This document shows, in pieces, positions 9,403-18,947 of a stretch of DNA of 49,615 nt (position 1 is its first letter; each line of letters opens with the position of its first letter). The translations under genes were made by a program, and so were the position numbers. The stretch is from Paenibacillus oenotherae (GTDB lineage: Bacteria; Bacillota; Bacilli; Paenibacillales; Paenibacillaceae), in contig NZ_JAHZIJ010000027.1 in the NCBI RefSeq assembly GCF_019443105.1, forward strand, positions 1 to 49,615, written 5' to 3'. The notes under the pieces are model-generated. The model saw only the letters and a program-made list of their open reading frames with translations. It made no database searches and was not told the origin of the DNA.

Positions 9403-10749
9403 TTACACCTCCATTACAAGCAATTGCGGGTCTGCCAGCAGTTGCTTGATATAATTCATGAAATTCTGAGCTGTTGCGCCGTCGATCAGACGGTGGTCGA
9501 AGCTAAGGGACAGTGCCATAACTGGAGCGATAACAATCTCTCCATTCTTCACAACCGGCTTCTCCGTTATACGTCCTGTTCCGAGAATTGCAACTTCAGG
9601 GAAGTTGATGACCGGCGTGAAGAACATGCCGCCCGCGGAACCGATATTGGTAATTGTAATCGTGCTGCCCTTGAGCTCGCTGCCCGACAGCTTGCCGTCG
9701 CGTCCGCGTGTTGCCAGATCCTTGATCGTCTCCGCAACCATCCACACGTTCTTGCGATCCGCATCCGCAATGACCGGAACGATCAGACCGTTGTCCGTAT
9801 CTGTAGCAATTCCGATATTATAGTACTTCTTGTATACAATCTCCTGCTTCTCTTCATCCAGCATGGCATTCATAATCGGGAATTGGCGGCATGCCGCAAC
9901 AAGCGCCTTCACGATGAATGGCAAGTAAGTCAGCTTGACGCCCTTCTTCTCGGCAAGCGGCTTCGCTTTCGTGCGGAGCGCAACGAGCTCGGTAACGTCC
10001 ACTTCGTCCATAATCGTAACATGTGGAGCTGTGTAGACCGATTTGGACATGGCGTTCGCAATGACTTTGCGGATGCCTTTGAAAGGAACACGCTCCTCGG
10101 TACGGTCGCCAACCACAGTGCTTGCTTGAGCAGGCTTCGCTTCTCCTGCGCCTTGAGCCGCAACAGCTGCTGCGTCTTCACCTTTCGGTGCAGCTGCACC
10201 GCCGCCCGCTGCATATCCATCGATGTCCTCGCGTGTAATGCGTCCGTTCTTGCCGGAACCGCTAACAGCCGCGATGTCCACACTCTTCTCGCGAGCATAT
10301 TTGCGCACGCTCGGTGTTGCTAGCACAAGACCGCCGCTTGACTTCGCAGGCGCTGCTCCTTGTGCTGCTGCCTGTGGCGCTGCATCCTTCGCTGTATCCG
10401 CTGCACTGGTCTTAGGCAGCTCTGATTCAGCCGGCTTGGCAGCCTGTGCCGGAGCCGGAGCGCTGCTGTGGCTGTCGCCCGCTGGAGCCGCTTGCTCTGG
10501 AACCTCGCCCTCTGCATCAATAACAGCGACAACTTCGCCAACATGGCATACTTGTCCGTCCTTCACTAGCACTTCCAGCACTTTGCCGTTCACTGGACAA
10601 GGCACCTCTACGATCGCCTTGTCGTTCTGTACTTCCATAATGATGTCTTCATCCGTTACCGTATCGCCTGGCTTGATGTGCATTTTAATAATTTCGCCCT
10701 CATGCAGCCCTTCGCCCAGCTCCGGAAAACGATACTCGAATTTCGCCAC
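9403..10749 (-). CDS. pdhC: Dihydrolipoamide acetyltransferase, E2 of pyruvate dehydrogenase
   Basis: Core of the complex; transfers the acetyl group from E1 to CoA. The 448-residue protein has one lipoyl domain at about 1-80 (lipoylated lysine in NDKAIVEVP), then an Ala/Pro-rich flexible linker. The E3/E1-binding domain follows ([11 protein letters not shown]...GRITREDID, about 145-185), then a second linker and the catalytic domain with [14 protein letters not shown] near the C-terminus. There is a single lipoyl domain, as in other Gram-positive E2 proteins. The start is GTG, preceded by GGGAGG. It lies between pdhB (70 bases upstream) and pdhD. Confidence 0.97.
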   Translation of the reverse strand: MAKFEYRFPELGEGLHEGEIIKMHIKPGDTVTDEDIIMEVQNDKAIVEVPCPVNGKVLEVLVKDGQVCHVGEVVAVIDAEGEVPEQAAPAGDSHSSAPAPAQAAKPAESELPKTSAADTAKDAAPQAAAQGAAPAKSSGGLVLATPSVRKYAREKSVDIAAVSGSGKNGRITREDIDGYAAGGGAAAPKGEDAAAVAAQGAGEAKPAQASTVVGDRTEERVPFKGIRKVIANAMSKSVYTAPHVTIMDEVDVTELVALRTKAKPLAEKKGVKLTYLPFIVKALVAACRQFPIMNAMLDEEKQEIVYKKYYNIGIATDTDNGLIVPVIADADRKNVWMVAETIKDLATRGRDGKLSGSELKGSTITITNIGSAGGMFFTPVINFPEVAILGTGRITEKPVVKNGEIVIAPVMALSLSFDHRLIDGATAQNFMNYIKQLLADPQLLVMEV

Positions 10750-10819
10750 GTGACGTGACCTCCCTCATCTCGATCTTGACGACATGCCTTGAATAATTAA
10801 AGCATCTATAATAGCCGTA

Positions 10820-11797
10820 CTAAAATTCCAATACTTTGTTCACTGCTGCGATCACACGAGCAGGGTTTGGCAGCCAAGCATCTTCCACCTGAGCGAACGG
10901 ATATACCGTATCCGGTCCTGCCACACGCAGTACAGGCGCTTCAAGATGAAGAATAGCCTTCTCATTGATTTGTGCGATAATTTCTGCTGCAGCCCCGGAC
11001 GTCTTCTGCGCTTCTTGAACTACAATCGCGCGGTTCGTCTTCTGAATCGAAGCTACAATCGTATCGATATCAAGCGGCAACAACGTGCGAAGATCGATAA
11101 CCTCTGCCTTCACGCCGCTCTTCTCCAGCTCTTCAGCTGCTTTAACCGCTGTGTGAACCATCATGCCATAGGCGATGATCGTAACATCGCTGCCTTCACG
11201 GACAACATTAGCTTTGCCGATTGGCACTGTGTATGCCTCCTCAGGCACATCCTGACGGAATGCATGGTACAGATTCAAGTGCTCCATGAAGAAGACCGGA
11301 TCGTTGTCGCGAATTGCCGATACAAGCAATCCCTTCGCGTCATAAGGATTCGAAGGAACGATAACTTTAATGCCCGGTGTTTGAATCGCGAGCCCTTCGA
11401 GTGAATCTGTATGAAGCTCGGCAGCTTTAACGCCTCCGCCGAACGGAGTGCGGAATACGATTGGCGAATTGTAACGGCCGCCGGAACGGTAACGCATGCG
11501 AGCAGCTTGAATGAACATTTGGTCAAGAGCTTCATAGATGAAGCCGACAAATTGAATCTCGGCTACTGGACGGAAGCCTTGAATGCCCATCCCTACCGCC
11601 ATACCTGCAATTGCAGATTCAGCAAGCGGCGTATCAAACACGCGATCTTCGCCGAACTCGCCTTGCAGACCTTCCGTCGCGCGGAATACTCCACCGACTT
11701 TACCGACGTCTTCACCGAAAACAAGAACGTTGGGATCGTTTTTCAACTCTACGCGCATCGCGTCGCGTATCGCTTCTTTCATATTCATTTGAGCCAT
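10820..11797 (-). CDS. pdhB: Pyruvate dehydrogenase E1 component, beta subunit
   Basis: Forms the alpha2beta2 thiamine-diphosphate decarboxylase with PdhA. The 325-residue protein carries the beta-subunit signatures [34 protein letters not shown] and the glycine-rich YRSGGRY, and the C-terminal transketolase-type domain ([15 protein letters not shown]). GGAGGAGG precedes the ATG. The gap from pdhA is 53 bases without a terminator, which supports co-transcription. Confidence 0.97.
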   Translation of the reverse strand: MAQMNMKEAIRDAMRVELKNDPNVLVFGEDVGKVGGVFRATEGLQGEFGEDRVFDTPLAESAIAGMAVGMGIQGFRPVAEIQFVGFIYEALDQMFIQAARMRYRSGGRYNSPIVFRTPFGGGVKAAELHTDSLEGLAIQTPGIKVIVPSNPYDAKGLLVSAIRDNDPVFFMEHLNLYHAFRQDVPEEAYTVPIGKANVVREGSDVTIIAYGMMVHTAVKAAEELEKSGVKAEVIDLRTLLPLDIDTIVASIQKTNRAIVVQEAQKTSGAAAEIIAQINEKAILHLEAPVLRVAGPDTVYPFAQVEDAWLPNPARVIAAVNKVLEF

Positions 11798-11850
11798 TGT
11801 CGAAGATCCTCCTCCAAGAGTTTTACCCGGTCTAGCTATATGTCAACCCA

Positions 11851-12924
<1,074 letters not shown>

Positions 12925-12972
12925 TCACCTCAGTAAAATATTTGTAAAACGTCGAGTCTCTGTTATAGAATG

Positions 12973-13002
12973 ATTATAACCCTGTTTTCTGTTTATGGTC
13001 AA
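12973..13002 (-). promoter_or_regulatory. SigA-type promoter of the pdh operon
   Basis: On the minus strand TTGACC (12997-13002) and a perfect TATAAT (12973-12978) are spaced by 18 bases. This leaves a leader of about 48 bases before pdhA. Confidence 0.85.
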
Positions 13003-13203
13003 AGTATAAAATAGTAAAACCCGTGGTTTTTCACACTTTCATTCACTTTTGACCTCAGATTGTATATGTAACAGTATATCGATTTTTATATAACAGCATA
13101 ATACAACACCATCAGCATATGCCGCATCAGCGAGCTATTGATCTCCCTTTTGTTTACCCACAACAGGCGCAAACCATGCAAGATTGAAAGGAGAATTTCA
13201 CAA

Positions 13204-13944
13204 ATGACCGACAACCGCTATCTCAAACGCACCATCAATAAGGAAACGGTGCCCAGCACGCATCTTCCTGAAGGCTCCAGGGATCTGCGAGTCTACCTTC
13301 CGCCCGGTTACAATGAATTGCTAAGCTATCCGGTCGTTTACTGTCAGGATGGGGAGGATTTCTTCAACTTCGGCAGAATTGCCACAATCGCCAACCGGAT
13401 GATTCTCGACGAGGGACTCGAGCCCTTCCTTATCGTCGGCGTTGAGGTAGACAAGAGCAAGCGCACGGATGAATATGCGGCTGACGGTGCACGGCATAAC
13501 CAATACACCACCTTCTTCGGGGAAGAACTTATCCCGTTTATTGAGGGCAAATATCCGGTTCGGCGCGAGCCTTCTCAGCGCGTGCTCGCCGGAGACTCGC
13601 TAGGCGCAACGGTATCTCTGCACATTGCTCTCGCCTATCCTGATCTGTTCCATCAAATCATCTCGCTATCCGGGGCTTATTATCCCTCATCCTGCACCAT
13701 TGCATCCGAGACCGGCGATCTGGGCTGGTTAACGATGTACATGATCGTTGGACTGCAGGAAACAGCTTACGAGACCGACCGCGGCATCTATGATTTTGTC
13801 GCGATGAATCGTGAGATGAAGCAAATTCTGGAAAGCAAAAATGCCACTCTGCACTACAGCGAGCATGAAGGCCAGCATGCATGGGGCTTCTGGCAGCGGA
13901 TGATTCCCGAAGCGCTGCAAACCTTTATTGACTCTGATTCCTAA
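13204..13944 (+). CDS. Alpha/beta hydrolase, putative esterase (esterase D/enterochelin esterase type)
   Basis: A 246-residue protein of the putative-esterase family, related in kind to B. subtilis YjcH. The nucleophile elbow is GDSLGA (S132), and the C-terminal catalytic histidine is in GQHAWGFW (H225). The N-terminal part (LRVYLPPGY, VVYCQDGEDFF) is typical of the esterase-D group. The ATG at 13204 is chosen because AAAGGAGA lies directly upstream; the reading frame is open further upstream but has no binding site there. It stands alone, divergent from pdhA and convergent with the phosphatase gene. The natural substrate is unknown. Confidence 0.85.
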   Translation: MTDNRYLKRTINKETVPSTHLPEGSRDLRVYLPPGYNELLSYPVVYCQDGEDFFNFGRIATIANRMILDEGLEPFLIVGVEVDKSKRTDEYAADGARHNQYTTFFGEELIPFIEGKYPVRREPSQRVLAGDSLGATVSLHIALAYPDLFHQIISLSGAYYPSSCTIASETGDLGWLTMYMIVGLQETAYETDRGIYDFVAMNREMKQILESKNATLHYSEHEGQHAWGFWQRMIPEALQTFIDSDS

Positions 13945-13978
13945 CCGCCGCCAGCATGAGGGGCATAACAATAATAAA

Positions 13979-14030
13979 AACCGTTCACCGCAGGGGTCTC
14001 AGCTTAGCTGCCCCTGTGTGGTGAACGGTT
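13979..14030. terminator. Shared convergent terminator
   Basis: AACCGTTCACC pairs with GGTGAACGGTT, and an inner CAGGGG pairs with CCCCTG. It lies between the esterase (+) and the phosphatase (-) stops and has A/T-rich flanks on both sides, so it can end both transcripts. Confidence 0.8.
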
Positions 14031-14042
14031 ATTCATCATCCC

Positions 14043-14531
14043 TTATACGCCCTCCCGGCTCAGCTGTTCCTCCTGAATCCGGGCCATCAGCCGCTTGCAT
14101 CCTTGTTCCACAAGCTGGTATACCTCTTCAAAGTTGCCTGTATAATAGGGATCGGGTACATCATCGCATTTCTTCTCGGGCAGCAAACTCATAAATTTGA
14201 ACACCTTCGCATTGCCGTCGGATTTGCTGCCGAACAGCTGGCGGACGTCCCGCTCATTGTTGCTGTCCATGCAGACGATATAGTCAAACTCATTGTAATC
14301 TGTCAAACGCACTTGACGCGCGCGCATCCCTTCATAGGAAACGCCATACTGATCCAACAGGCTTCGAGTTCCTTCATGCGGCTGCTTGCCGATATGCCAG
14401 TCCCCTGTTCCCGCTGAATCAACCGTTATCACGCCCTCCAGGCCCTGCTCCAACAGTTGATGCTTGAATACCGCTTCCGCCATAGGCGACCGGCAAATAT
14501 TGCCAAGACATACGAACAATACCGAGATCAT
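14043..14531 (-). CDS. Low-molecular-weight protein-tyrosine phosphatase
   Basis: A 162-residue phosphatase with the N-terminal P-loop VCLGNICRS (nucleophile C8, R14) and the general-acid loop DVPDPYYTG. This is the full length of the family (YfkJ type in Bacillus). It probably dephosphorylates tyrosine or arginine residues in proteins; the partner is not visible here. Its ATG overlaps the upstream stop as ATGA, which indicates translational coupling to the TRIC-like membrane gene. Confidence 0.93.
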   Translation of the reverse strand: MISVLFVCLGNICRSPMAEAVFKHQLLEQGLEGVITVDSAGTGDWHIGKQPHEGTRSLLDQYGVSYEGMRARQVRLTDYNEFDYIVCMDSNNERDVRQLFGSKSDGNAKVFKFMSLLPEKKCDDVPDPYYTGNFEEVYQLVEQGCKRLMARIQEEQLSREGV

Positions 14532-15217
14532 GCTGAATTCCCCTTCTTCTGTTCATCTATTGCAGCTGCCGCTGCTGCACGCCGCTCCTCAGAGTGAATG
14601 GATTGCGACAATGCATATTTGAGCGAGCGTCGTGGCAGCCTCCATTTGTACTTAACCGACAGCATTCGAAAAATAATGACAATTACGAACAGCATAAGCA
14701 GTTCCCACGGTGTCTGGAACCAGCCGAGACCAATTACTGCACCTGCCGCCATTGCCCATACCGCATAGATTTCGTCTCTCAGCACGAGCGGCTTGCGGCC
14801 GGCCAGCACATCCCGAATCATTCCGCCGCCTATTCCCGTCAGCATCGCTGCAACGATAACTGCGCTGAGCGGATGCTTGCCAGTTGCGTACAGCGCTCCT
14901 TGAATGGCGAACGCCGACAGGCCGATTGCATCAAAGAACGCCTCGCTTCTCTGCCATCGCTGTATCCACCTGACCGGGAGTATGAACGCAATCGTCATCG
15001 CGATTATCGCGGTTTTGAGCAGGGGCCCCTGTGTCCATAACGTCGTAACCGGAACGTCAATGAGCAAATTGCGTACAACCCCCCCGCCGAAGGCCGTAAC
15101 AAGCCCCAGTACGTAGACGCCCAAAATATCGTACTCCTCTTCCATTGCTACAATCGCGCCGCTCACTGCAAAAGCGATCGTACCAATCACACTGAATATC
15201 GTGAAGATATCCATGTC
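14528..15217 (-). CDS. TRIC-like/YvgT (UPF0126) integral membrane protein
   Basis: About 230 residues with two repeated three-helix units, each holding a glycine motif (FGGGVVRNLL near residue 50 and IGGGMIRDVLAGRKP near 140). This is the hallmark of the UPF0126 family related to trimeric intracellular cation channels. The C-terminal 40 residues are basic and cytoplasmic. The start is uncertain. The GTG at 15232 overlaps the only binding site (GAGGTG), so the TTG at 15217 or the ATG at 15214 is more likely, and both match the N-terminus of B. subtilis YvgT. It is coupled to the phosphatase gene. Confidence 0.88.
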   Translation of the reverse strand, partial: DMDIFTIFSVIGTIAFAVSGAIVAMEEEYDILGVYVLGLVTAFGGGVVRNLLIDVPVTTLWTQGPLLKTAIIAMTIAFILPVRWIQRWQRSEAFFDAIGLSAFAIQGALYATGKHPLSAVIVAAMLTGIGGGMIRDVLAGRKPLVLRDEIYAVWAMAAGAVIGLGWFQTPWELLMLFVIVIIFRMLSVKYKWRLPRRSLKYALSQSIHSEERRAAAAAAIDEQKKGNSA

Positions 15218-15525
15218 CAAGTGCCAGTTCACCTCATGATGCCTCCGCTTACAGATTTGGCGATTATGGAGATTCCTTTCACAAGCAAGCCCCGCAATTG
15301 CTCAAATCATGTCCGATTCAAATCCTATCTCATTTTAGCTGTGCGAATCAGAATCGGCAAGCGAAAAATATTCAGTCCGGCTCGTCCTGCTTCATGAAGC
15401 GTAATTCCTGGCCAGCTCCGGCAATCATCAGCTTTTGCATTTTCGCCTATATTCATGCTGGTCAACAGACTCGCGCGCGGGTATACTGACGTAAGATTTG
15501 TCTTATAGAGAGGAACGATCTGCCG

Positions 15526-16170
15526 ATGGGCAACAACCGCATACTAATCTTTACGGGCGGCCGTCTCGGTGAATGGGCGCTGGAACATATACAAGAAGGC
15601 GATACGCTTTATGGCGCGGATAGCGGCGCATTATTCCTGGTTAAGCACGGGTTCCGCCCGGATCTTTCATTAGGCGACTTTGACTCTGTTACAGGGGAGC
15701 AGCTCGCTGCGATACGGCAGGCTAGCACAGAAACATACGATTGCGACCCCGTTGATAAAGACTACACGGATACCGAGCTTGCATTCCGGCAAGCACTTGG
15801 GCAGCAGCCGGATGAGATCGTGCTGCTCGGCGCGCTCGGCACAAGGTTCGACCATTCCTTAGCGAACGTCCATCTGCTGCGCTCGGCCATTGAGCAGGGC
15901 ATTGCAGCCCTTATTATGGACGAGCATAATACGATTCGGCTCATTGATGGCATGGTCGAGCTTGAACGCAGCCCGCATCGGTCCTATGTGTCCCTGCTGC
16001 CGCTCTCGACACAAGTTACAGGCATTACTCTGGTCGGATTTCAGTATCCGTTGACCGATGCCTCCCTGGAGATCGGCCAATCTCTTGGCATCAGCAATGT
16101 GCTGTTGCACGATCGCGGCACGATCTCGATTCGGGATGGACTGCTGCTCGTTATCGAAAGCCGGGATTAA
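15526..16170 (+). CDS. thiN: Thiamine pyrophosphokinase
   Basis: Transfers pyrophosphate from ATP to thiamine to make thiamine diphosphate, the cofactor of PdhA and other enzymes. The 214-residue protein has YGADSGA, the metal-binding LGDFDSV, the DKDYTDTELA motif, GALGTRFDHSLANV and a beta-rich C-terminal thiamine-binding domain ending VIESRD. GAGAGGAA precedes the ATG at somewhat long distance. It is a single plus-strand gene. In many Bacillaceae thiN lies in the rpe-rsgA cluster, so its isolation here is a rearrangement. No TPP riboswitch is seen upstream. Confidence 0.93.
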   Translation: MGNNRILIFTGGRLGEWALEHIQEGDTLYGADSGALFLVKHGFRPDLSLGDFDSVTGEQLAAIRQASTETYDCDPVDKDYTDTELAFRQALGQQPDEIVLLGALGTRFDHSLANVHLLRSAIEQGIAALIMDEHNTIRLIDGMVELERSPHRSYVSLLPLSTQVTGITLVGFQYPLTDASLEIGQSLGISNVLLHDRGTISIRDGLLLVIESRD

Positions 16171-16204
16171 CGCCTGAACTTTTGACCACTCATTCACAGG
16201 ATGC

Positions 16205-16554
16205 GGCTGTCCCGAAAGTCCTTTTTGGAAATTTCGGTTACCAATGCGAGTTGCGAGTTGCGAGTTGGGCGAAACATACGAAACGGCATGTATTTGCTCG
16301 CTTCTGGCCCCATAAAGGTAAAATGCCTGCCAGCGCGCAGGTATTTTACCTTCGTTCCCCATTATCGGCCGATTTTCCTTCAAATTCATGCATGATCGCA
16401 GGAATTTAACCATTATGGTGCCCTGCAACCGAAATTCATGCACATTCGCAGGAATCTTACTCTGTCACGCTGCCTTCAAACCACACTTGGAGAAAGTAAA
16501 GGCTACGCCGGAGAACCTCCCAGAAACAATAAATAATCTGCTTATGGGACAGCC
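16205..16554. repeat. Non-coding repeat block with terminal inverted repeats (MITE-like)
   Basis: This 350-base stretch holds no gene. It begins GGCTGTCCC (16205-16213) and ends with the reverse complement GGGACAGCC (16546-16554). The next bases inward are also similar (GAAAG versus ATAAG). Inside are a triple tandem GCGAGTT (16246-16266), a 15-bp imperfect palindrome (16315-16352) and two shorter relatives (16382-16410, 16433-16459), all with a CCTGC-type core. The inverted ends resemble insertion-sequence termini, which suggests a miniature element or a degraded insertion. No clear target duplication was found. The right end lies 4 bases past the MutS2-like stop. Confidence 0.5.
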
Positions 16555-16558
16555 CTAC

Positions 16559-18559
16559 TTAGTCTTGCTGCTCTTCCGGCGGTGAGACAATCGTTAGTCC
16601 GGGGACATATTTTCTCCCCATCAGATTTCTCAGCTTGCGATTCTCCTTGGATTCGAACACAATATCCATGTCATAATCATCACCGGGATACAACTCCTTG
16701 CTGGCAATGTATAGAGACAGCCGTTTCCGGTTGAAGGTCAGCTTCCTCTTCTCCACCTGCACGATAACTTCCCCCCGCTCATTAGCCGGACGGTAGACGA
16801 TGCCTGTTCTGCGCAGCGGGTAAATCCAGACACAATCGCCGACCTGGAATGGACGCTGGGCCGGTTTGCTTGCCCCTTCACTTCCTGCGGCTCCACTCTC
16901 CTTGCTTGCAGCTGGCCTCCTCGTCTTTTTCGCAGCTGCCGATTGTCCCTTATCCGGCACTTCAGCTGCAGGCTCTCCCAAACTTTGTATATTGGCTGGC
17001 CGATTGTTATTGGAGTCCTCCCCGCCCCAATTCCGATAGGATGCAACCTTCTCCTCTGCCCGGCGAACAAGCCGCTCCGGAAGGCCGAATCTTCTCGCAA
17101 TAGCAAAGGCAAAGCTGTCCCCGGCTTCGCCGATCTCAAGCTGATAAAGCGGCTCTAACGTTTCTGGATGAAAGGTCATACGAGCATTGATGCAGCCCTC
17201 TGTCCGCGAAGCAAAACGTTTAATCTCGTTAAAATGTGTCGTCGCTGCCGTCAGCGTCCCACGTTCCAGCAATTCCTCCAGAACCGCTATCGATAATGCA
17301 ATACCTTCGCCTGGATCTGTTCCCGCAGCCAATTCATCCAGCAGAACGAGTGATCGCCCATTTGCTGCGCCCAGAATGTCCTTCAAGCTGGCCATATGAG
17401 CAGAGAAGGTACTCAACGATTGCTCAATACTCTGACCGTCGCCAACATCCGCCATAATATGCTGGAAAATGCCGAACGTCGTCCCCTCTCCTGCCGGGAC
17501 GAGCAAGCCGGATTGAACCATAAGCGCAAGCAGCCCGATCGTCTTCAGCGTTACCGTCTTGCCTCCCGTGTTGGGACCCGTGATGATCAGTTGATTCCAC
17601 TCCCCTCCAAGCTCTGCATGAAGCGGCACACACCCTGTGCCGAGCAGAGGATGCTTCGCTCCTGCCAGCTTGACATAGGGTCTGTCAGCCAGCTTCACGG
17701 CAATCCCGTCATAGGTGAGTGCCAGCTTGGCTCTGGCGAAGATGAAATCAAACGAAGCCATCGCCTCCATATTCCATCTGAGCTGCTGTTCATGCTGCTC
17801 GGCCAGCTCTGACAATCCGGCCAGAATAATCGTACGCTCCCGCTCCTCTTCCGCTTTCCACAGCTGCCATTCTCCTTGAAGCTCGCCAACATCAACCGGC
17901 TCCACGAACAGCGTTTGCCCGCTTGCCGATTGATCCCATACTGTACCCGGCACCTGTTTGCGGTAATCGCGCTTCACTGGGATAACGAAGTGTCCGTTTC
18001 GCTTACTGACAAGTTGCTCCTGCAGAGCGGATTTATATTTGCTGAGCAGTCCATTGAGCCTGCGCTCAATTCGATCCTCTGCTACAGCGATCTGCCGGCG
18101 AATATGAGCGAGCGAGCTGCTTGCCCCATCTGTCAACACGCCATGGCGAATGGCGCGGTCAATTTCTGTACGCAGCTGCGGGCAATCCTGCATGGAATCA
18201 CCGTAGCCGCTTATCGTCGGGGCAATAAACCGCTTCGAATCCATATACCGCTTCATTTGCGCGACAGCGCTAAGCCATGCGGACAATGCCTGAAGCTCCT
18301 GCTCCGAATAGATCTTTCCTTTGCCAAGCAGCGCAATAAAAGGCTCCATTCCATCCATGGAAGATAACGGCACACTCGCCCCTGCAGCAAGCAGCCGCGC
18401 TGCCTCCTCGGTCTCGTTCAACCATGCTTTGACCTGGGCATCATTCGTGCTTGGGCTAAGAGCTTCAGCAAGCGCCCTGCCGGATGCGGACAGCGTAAAT
18501 TCCAACAATTTAACCTTTATTTTGTCGTATTCCAATCTCTTCAAGCTATGCTCGTTCAT
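16559..18559 (-). CDS. MutS2-like ATPase lacking the Smr domain
   Basis: A 666-residue paralogue of MutS2, the MutS-family ATPase that in B. subtilis recognises collided ribosomes and splits them. Visible parts are an N-terminal core with lever and clamp helices (1-290), Walker A GPNTGGKT (328-335), Walker B LVLLDEL (404-410) and the TDPGEG and TTHFNEIK motifs. A low-complexity Ser/Lys/Ala linker (about 513-570) follows, then a KOW-like beta domain (VGDCVWIYPLRRTGIV...). Where MutS2 continues into the roughly 80-residue Smr endonuclease, this protein ends in an unrelated short tail. The ATG at 18557-18559 is set by GAGGAGG (18568-18574); the frame is open further upstream but lies within the leader terminator. 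Regulation is probably by the structured leader described separately. DNA recombination control is an alternative role. Confidence 0.88.
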   Translation of the reverse strand: MNEHSLKRLEYDKIKVKLLEFTLSASGRALAEALSPSTNDAQVKAWLNETEEAARLLAAGASVPLSSMDGMEPFIALLGKGKIYSEQELQALSAWLSAVAQMKRYMDSKRFIAPTISGYGDSMQDCPQLRTEIDRAIRHGVLTDGASSSLAHIRRQIAVAEDRIERRLNGLLSKYKSALQEQLVSKRNGHFVIPVKRDYRKQVPGTVWDQSASGQTLFVEPVDVGELQGEWQLWKAEEERERTIILAGLSELAEQHEQQLRWNMEAMASFDFIFARAKLALTYDGIAVKLADRPYVKLAGAKHPLLGTGCVPLHAELGGEWNQLIITGPNTGGKTVTLKTIGLLALMVQSGLLVPAGEGTTFGIFQHIMADVGDGQSIEQSLSTFSAHMASLKDILGAANGRSLVLLDELAAGTDPGEGIALSIAVLEELLERGTLTAATTHFNEIKRFASRTEGCINARMTFHPETLEPLYQLEIGEAGDSFAFAIARRFGLPERLVRRAEEKVASYRNWGGEDSNNNRPANIQSLGEPAAEVPDKGQSAAAKKTRRPAASKESGAAGSEGASKPAQRPFQVGDCVWIYPLRRTGIVYRPANERGEVIVQVEKRKLTFNRKRLSLYIASKELYPGDDYDMDIVFESKENRKLRNLMGRKYVPGLTIVSPPEEQQD

Positions 18560-18592
18560 TTGGTAATCCTCCTCGTATCTCCTATTGGGTAC

Positions 18593-18636
18593 AAAAAAAA
18601 CAGGAGCAGAACGCATAATCGCGTCCCGCTCCTGTT
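18593..18636 (-). terminator. Leader-proximal terminator (attenuator candidate)
   Basis: On the minus strand AACAGGAGC pairs with GCTCCTGTT, with an inner ACGC/GCGT stem, and is followed by eight Ts. It ends only about 20 bases before the GAGGAGG ribosome binding site of the MutS2-like gene, so RNA polymerase must pass it for the gene to be expressed from the leader promoter. Confidence 0.85.
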
Positions 18637-18718
18637 CGTATATACGGCAAACATACAGTTATGCGGCACCGCATTCATCTCATGAAGCGGTGCTCGCTGT
18701 ATAACTGTAGGAATAAAG

Positions 18719-18745
18719 AAAGGCGTGCTCTAAGAGCACGCCTTT
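18719..18745 (-). terminator. First hairpin terminator in the leader
   Basis: A perfect 12-bp stem (AAAGGCGTGCTC and its complement) with a 3-base loop, followed on the minus strand by TTTCTTTATT. It may end a short leader transcript of about 220-230 nt. Confidence 0.75.
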
Positions 18746-18888
18746 CTGCCGTATTGCAGGCGGAAATCGTCATGTTCTTAACTCAGGGCGAGAAGGAGTG
18801 ATGAGATACAGCGAATAAACCAGACATCCACAGAAAGTCGGGCATGATTCTCTATACTCTGCATTCATTCACAGTCTCGCTTATCCAA

Positions 18889-18915
18889 TTACGAGTTAAG
18901 AACACCAGCAAACAT
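18889..18915 (-). CDS. Eight-codon leader peptide (uORF), predicted
   Basis: On the minus strand an ATG at 18913-18915 opens MFAGVLNS and stops with TAA at 18889-18891. AAGGGG at 18924-18929 lies 8 bases upstream, a workable ribosome binding site, and the predicted transcription start is about 25 bases upstream of the ATG. The last codons (GTT CTT AAC TC) form the 5' arm of the 11-bp stem that closes the downstream structure. A ribosome paused on this ORF would therefore keep that stem open. This is the arrangement of leader peptides that sense ribosome-targeting antibiotics, but no translation evidence exists. Confidence 0.45.
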   Translation of the reverse strand: MFAGVLNS

Positions 18916-18947
18916 TAAAATTTCCCCTTGCACATTAAGATAGGTTA

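Larger units (their letters stand above)
18560..18941 (-). ncRNA. Structured leader RNA of the MutS2-like gene
   Basis: This 430-base gap carries a leader with its own promoter. In transcript order it contains an 8-codon upstream ORF and a rod-like structure closed by an 11-bp perfect stem (18893-18903 with 18774-18784), followed by an inner 6-bp GCGAGA/TCTCGC stem (18875-18880 with 18888... read as 18875-18880 and 18888-18893). Next come a 12-bp GC-rich hairpin with U-rich tail (18719-18745), a long hairpin closed by 9 bp (18654-18662 with 18701-18709) and a final terminator ending in eight Us (18593-18636). An 8-bp pairing, 18642-18649 with 18747-18754, can enclose the second and third hairpins. 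It is either a regulatory leader or a stand-alone small RNA ending at the first terminator. Confidence 0.65.

Noticed and set aside
18774-18903. 6S RNA
   Set aside because: The rod-like fold, promoter and following terminator fit at first sight. However, the large symmetric central bubble is missing, the side loops are asymmetric (about 12 bases against 3), and a leader ORF fits the 5' arm better. It is kept only as an alternative for the leader.
18560-18941. T-box or other known amino-acid leader
   Set aside because: No T-box core (GGTGG with ACCGCG) and no specifier-loop layout are present, and the downstream gene is not an amino-acid gene.
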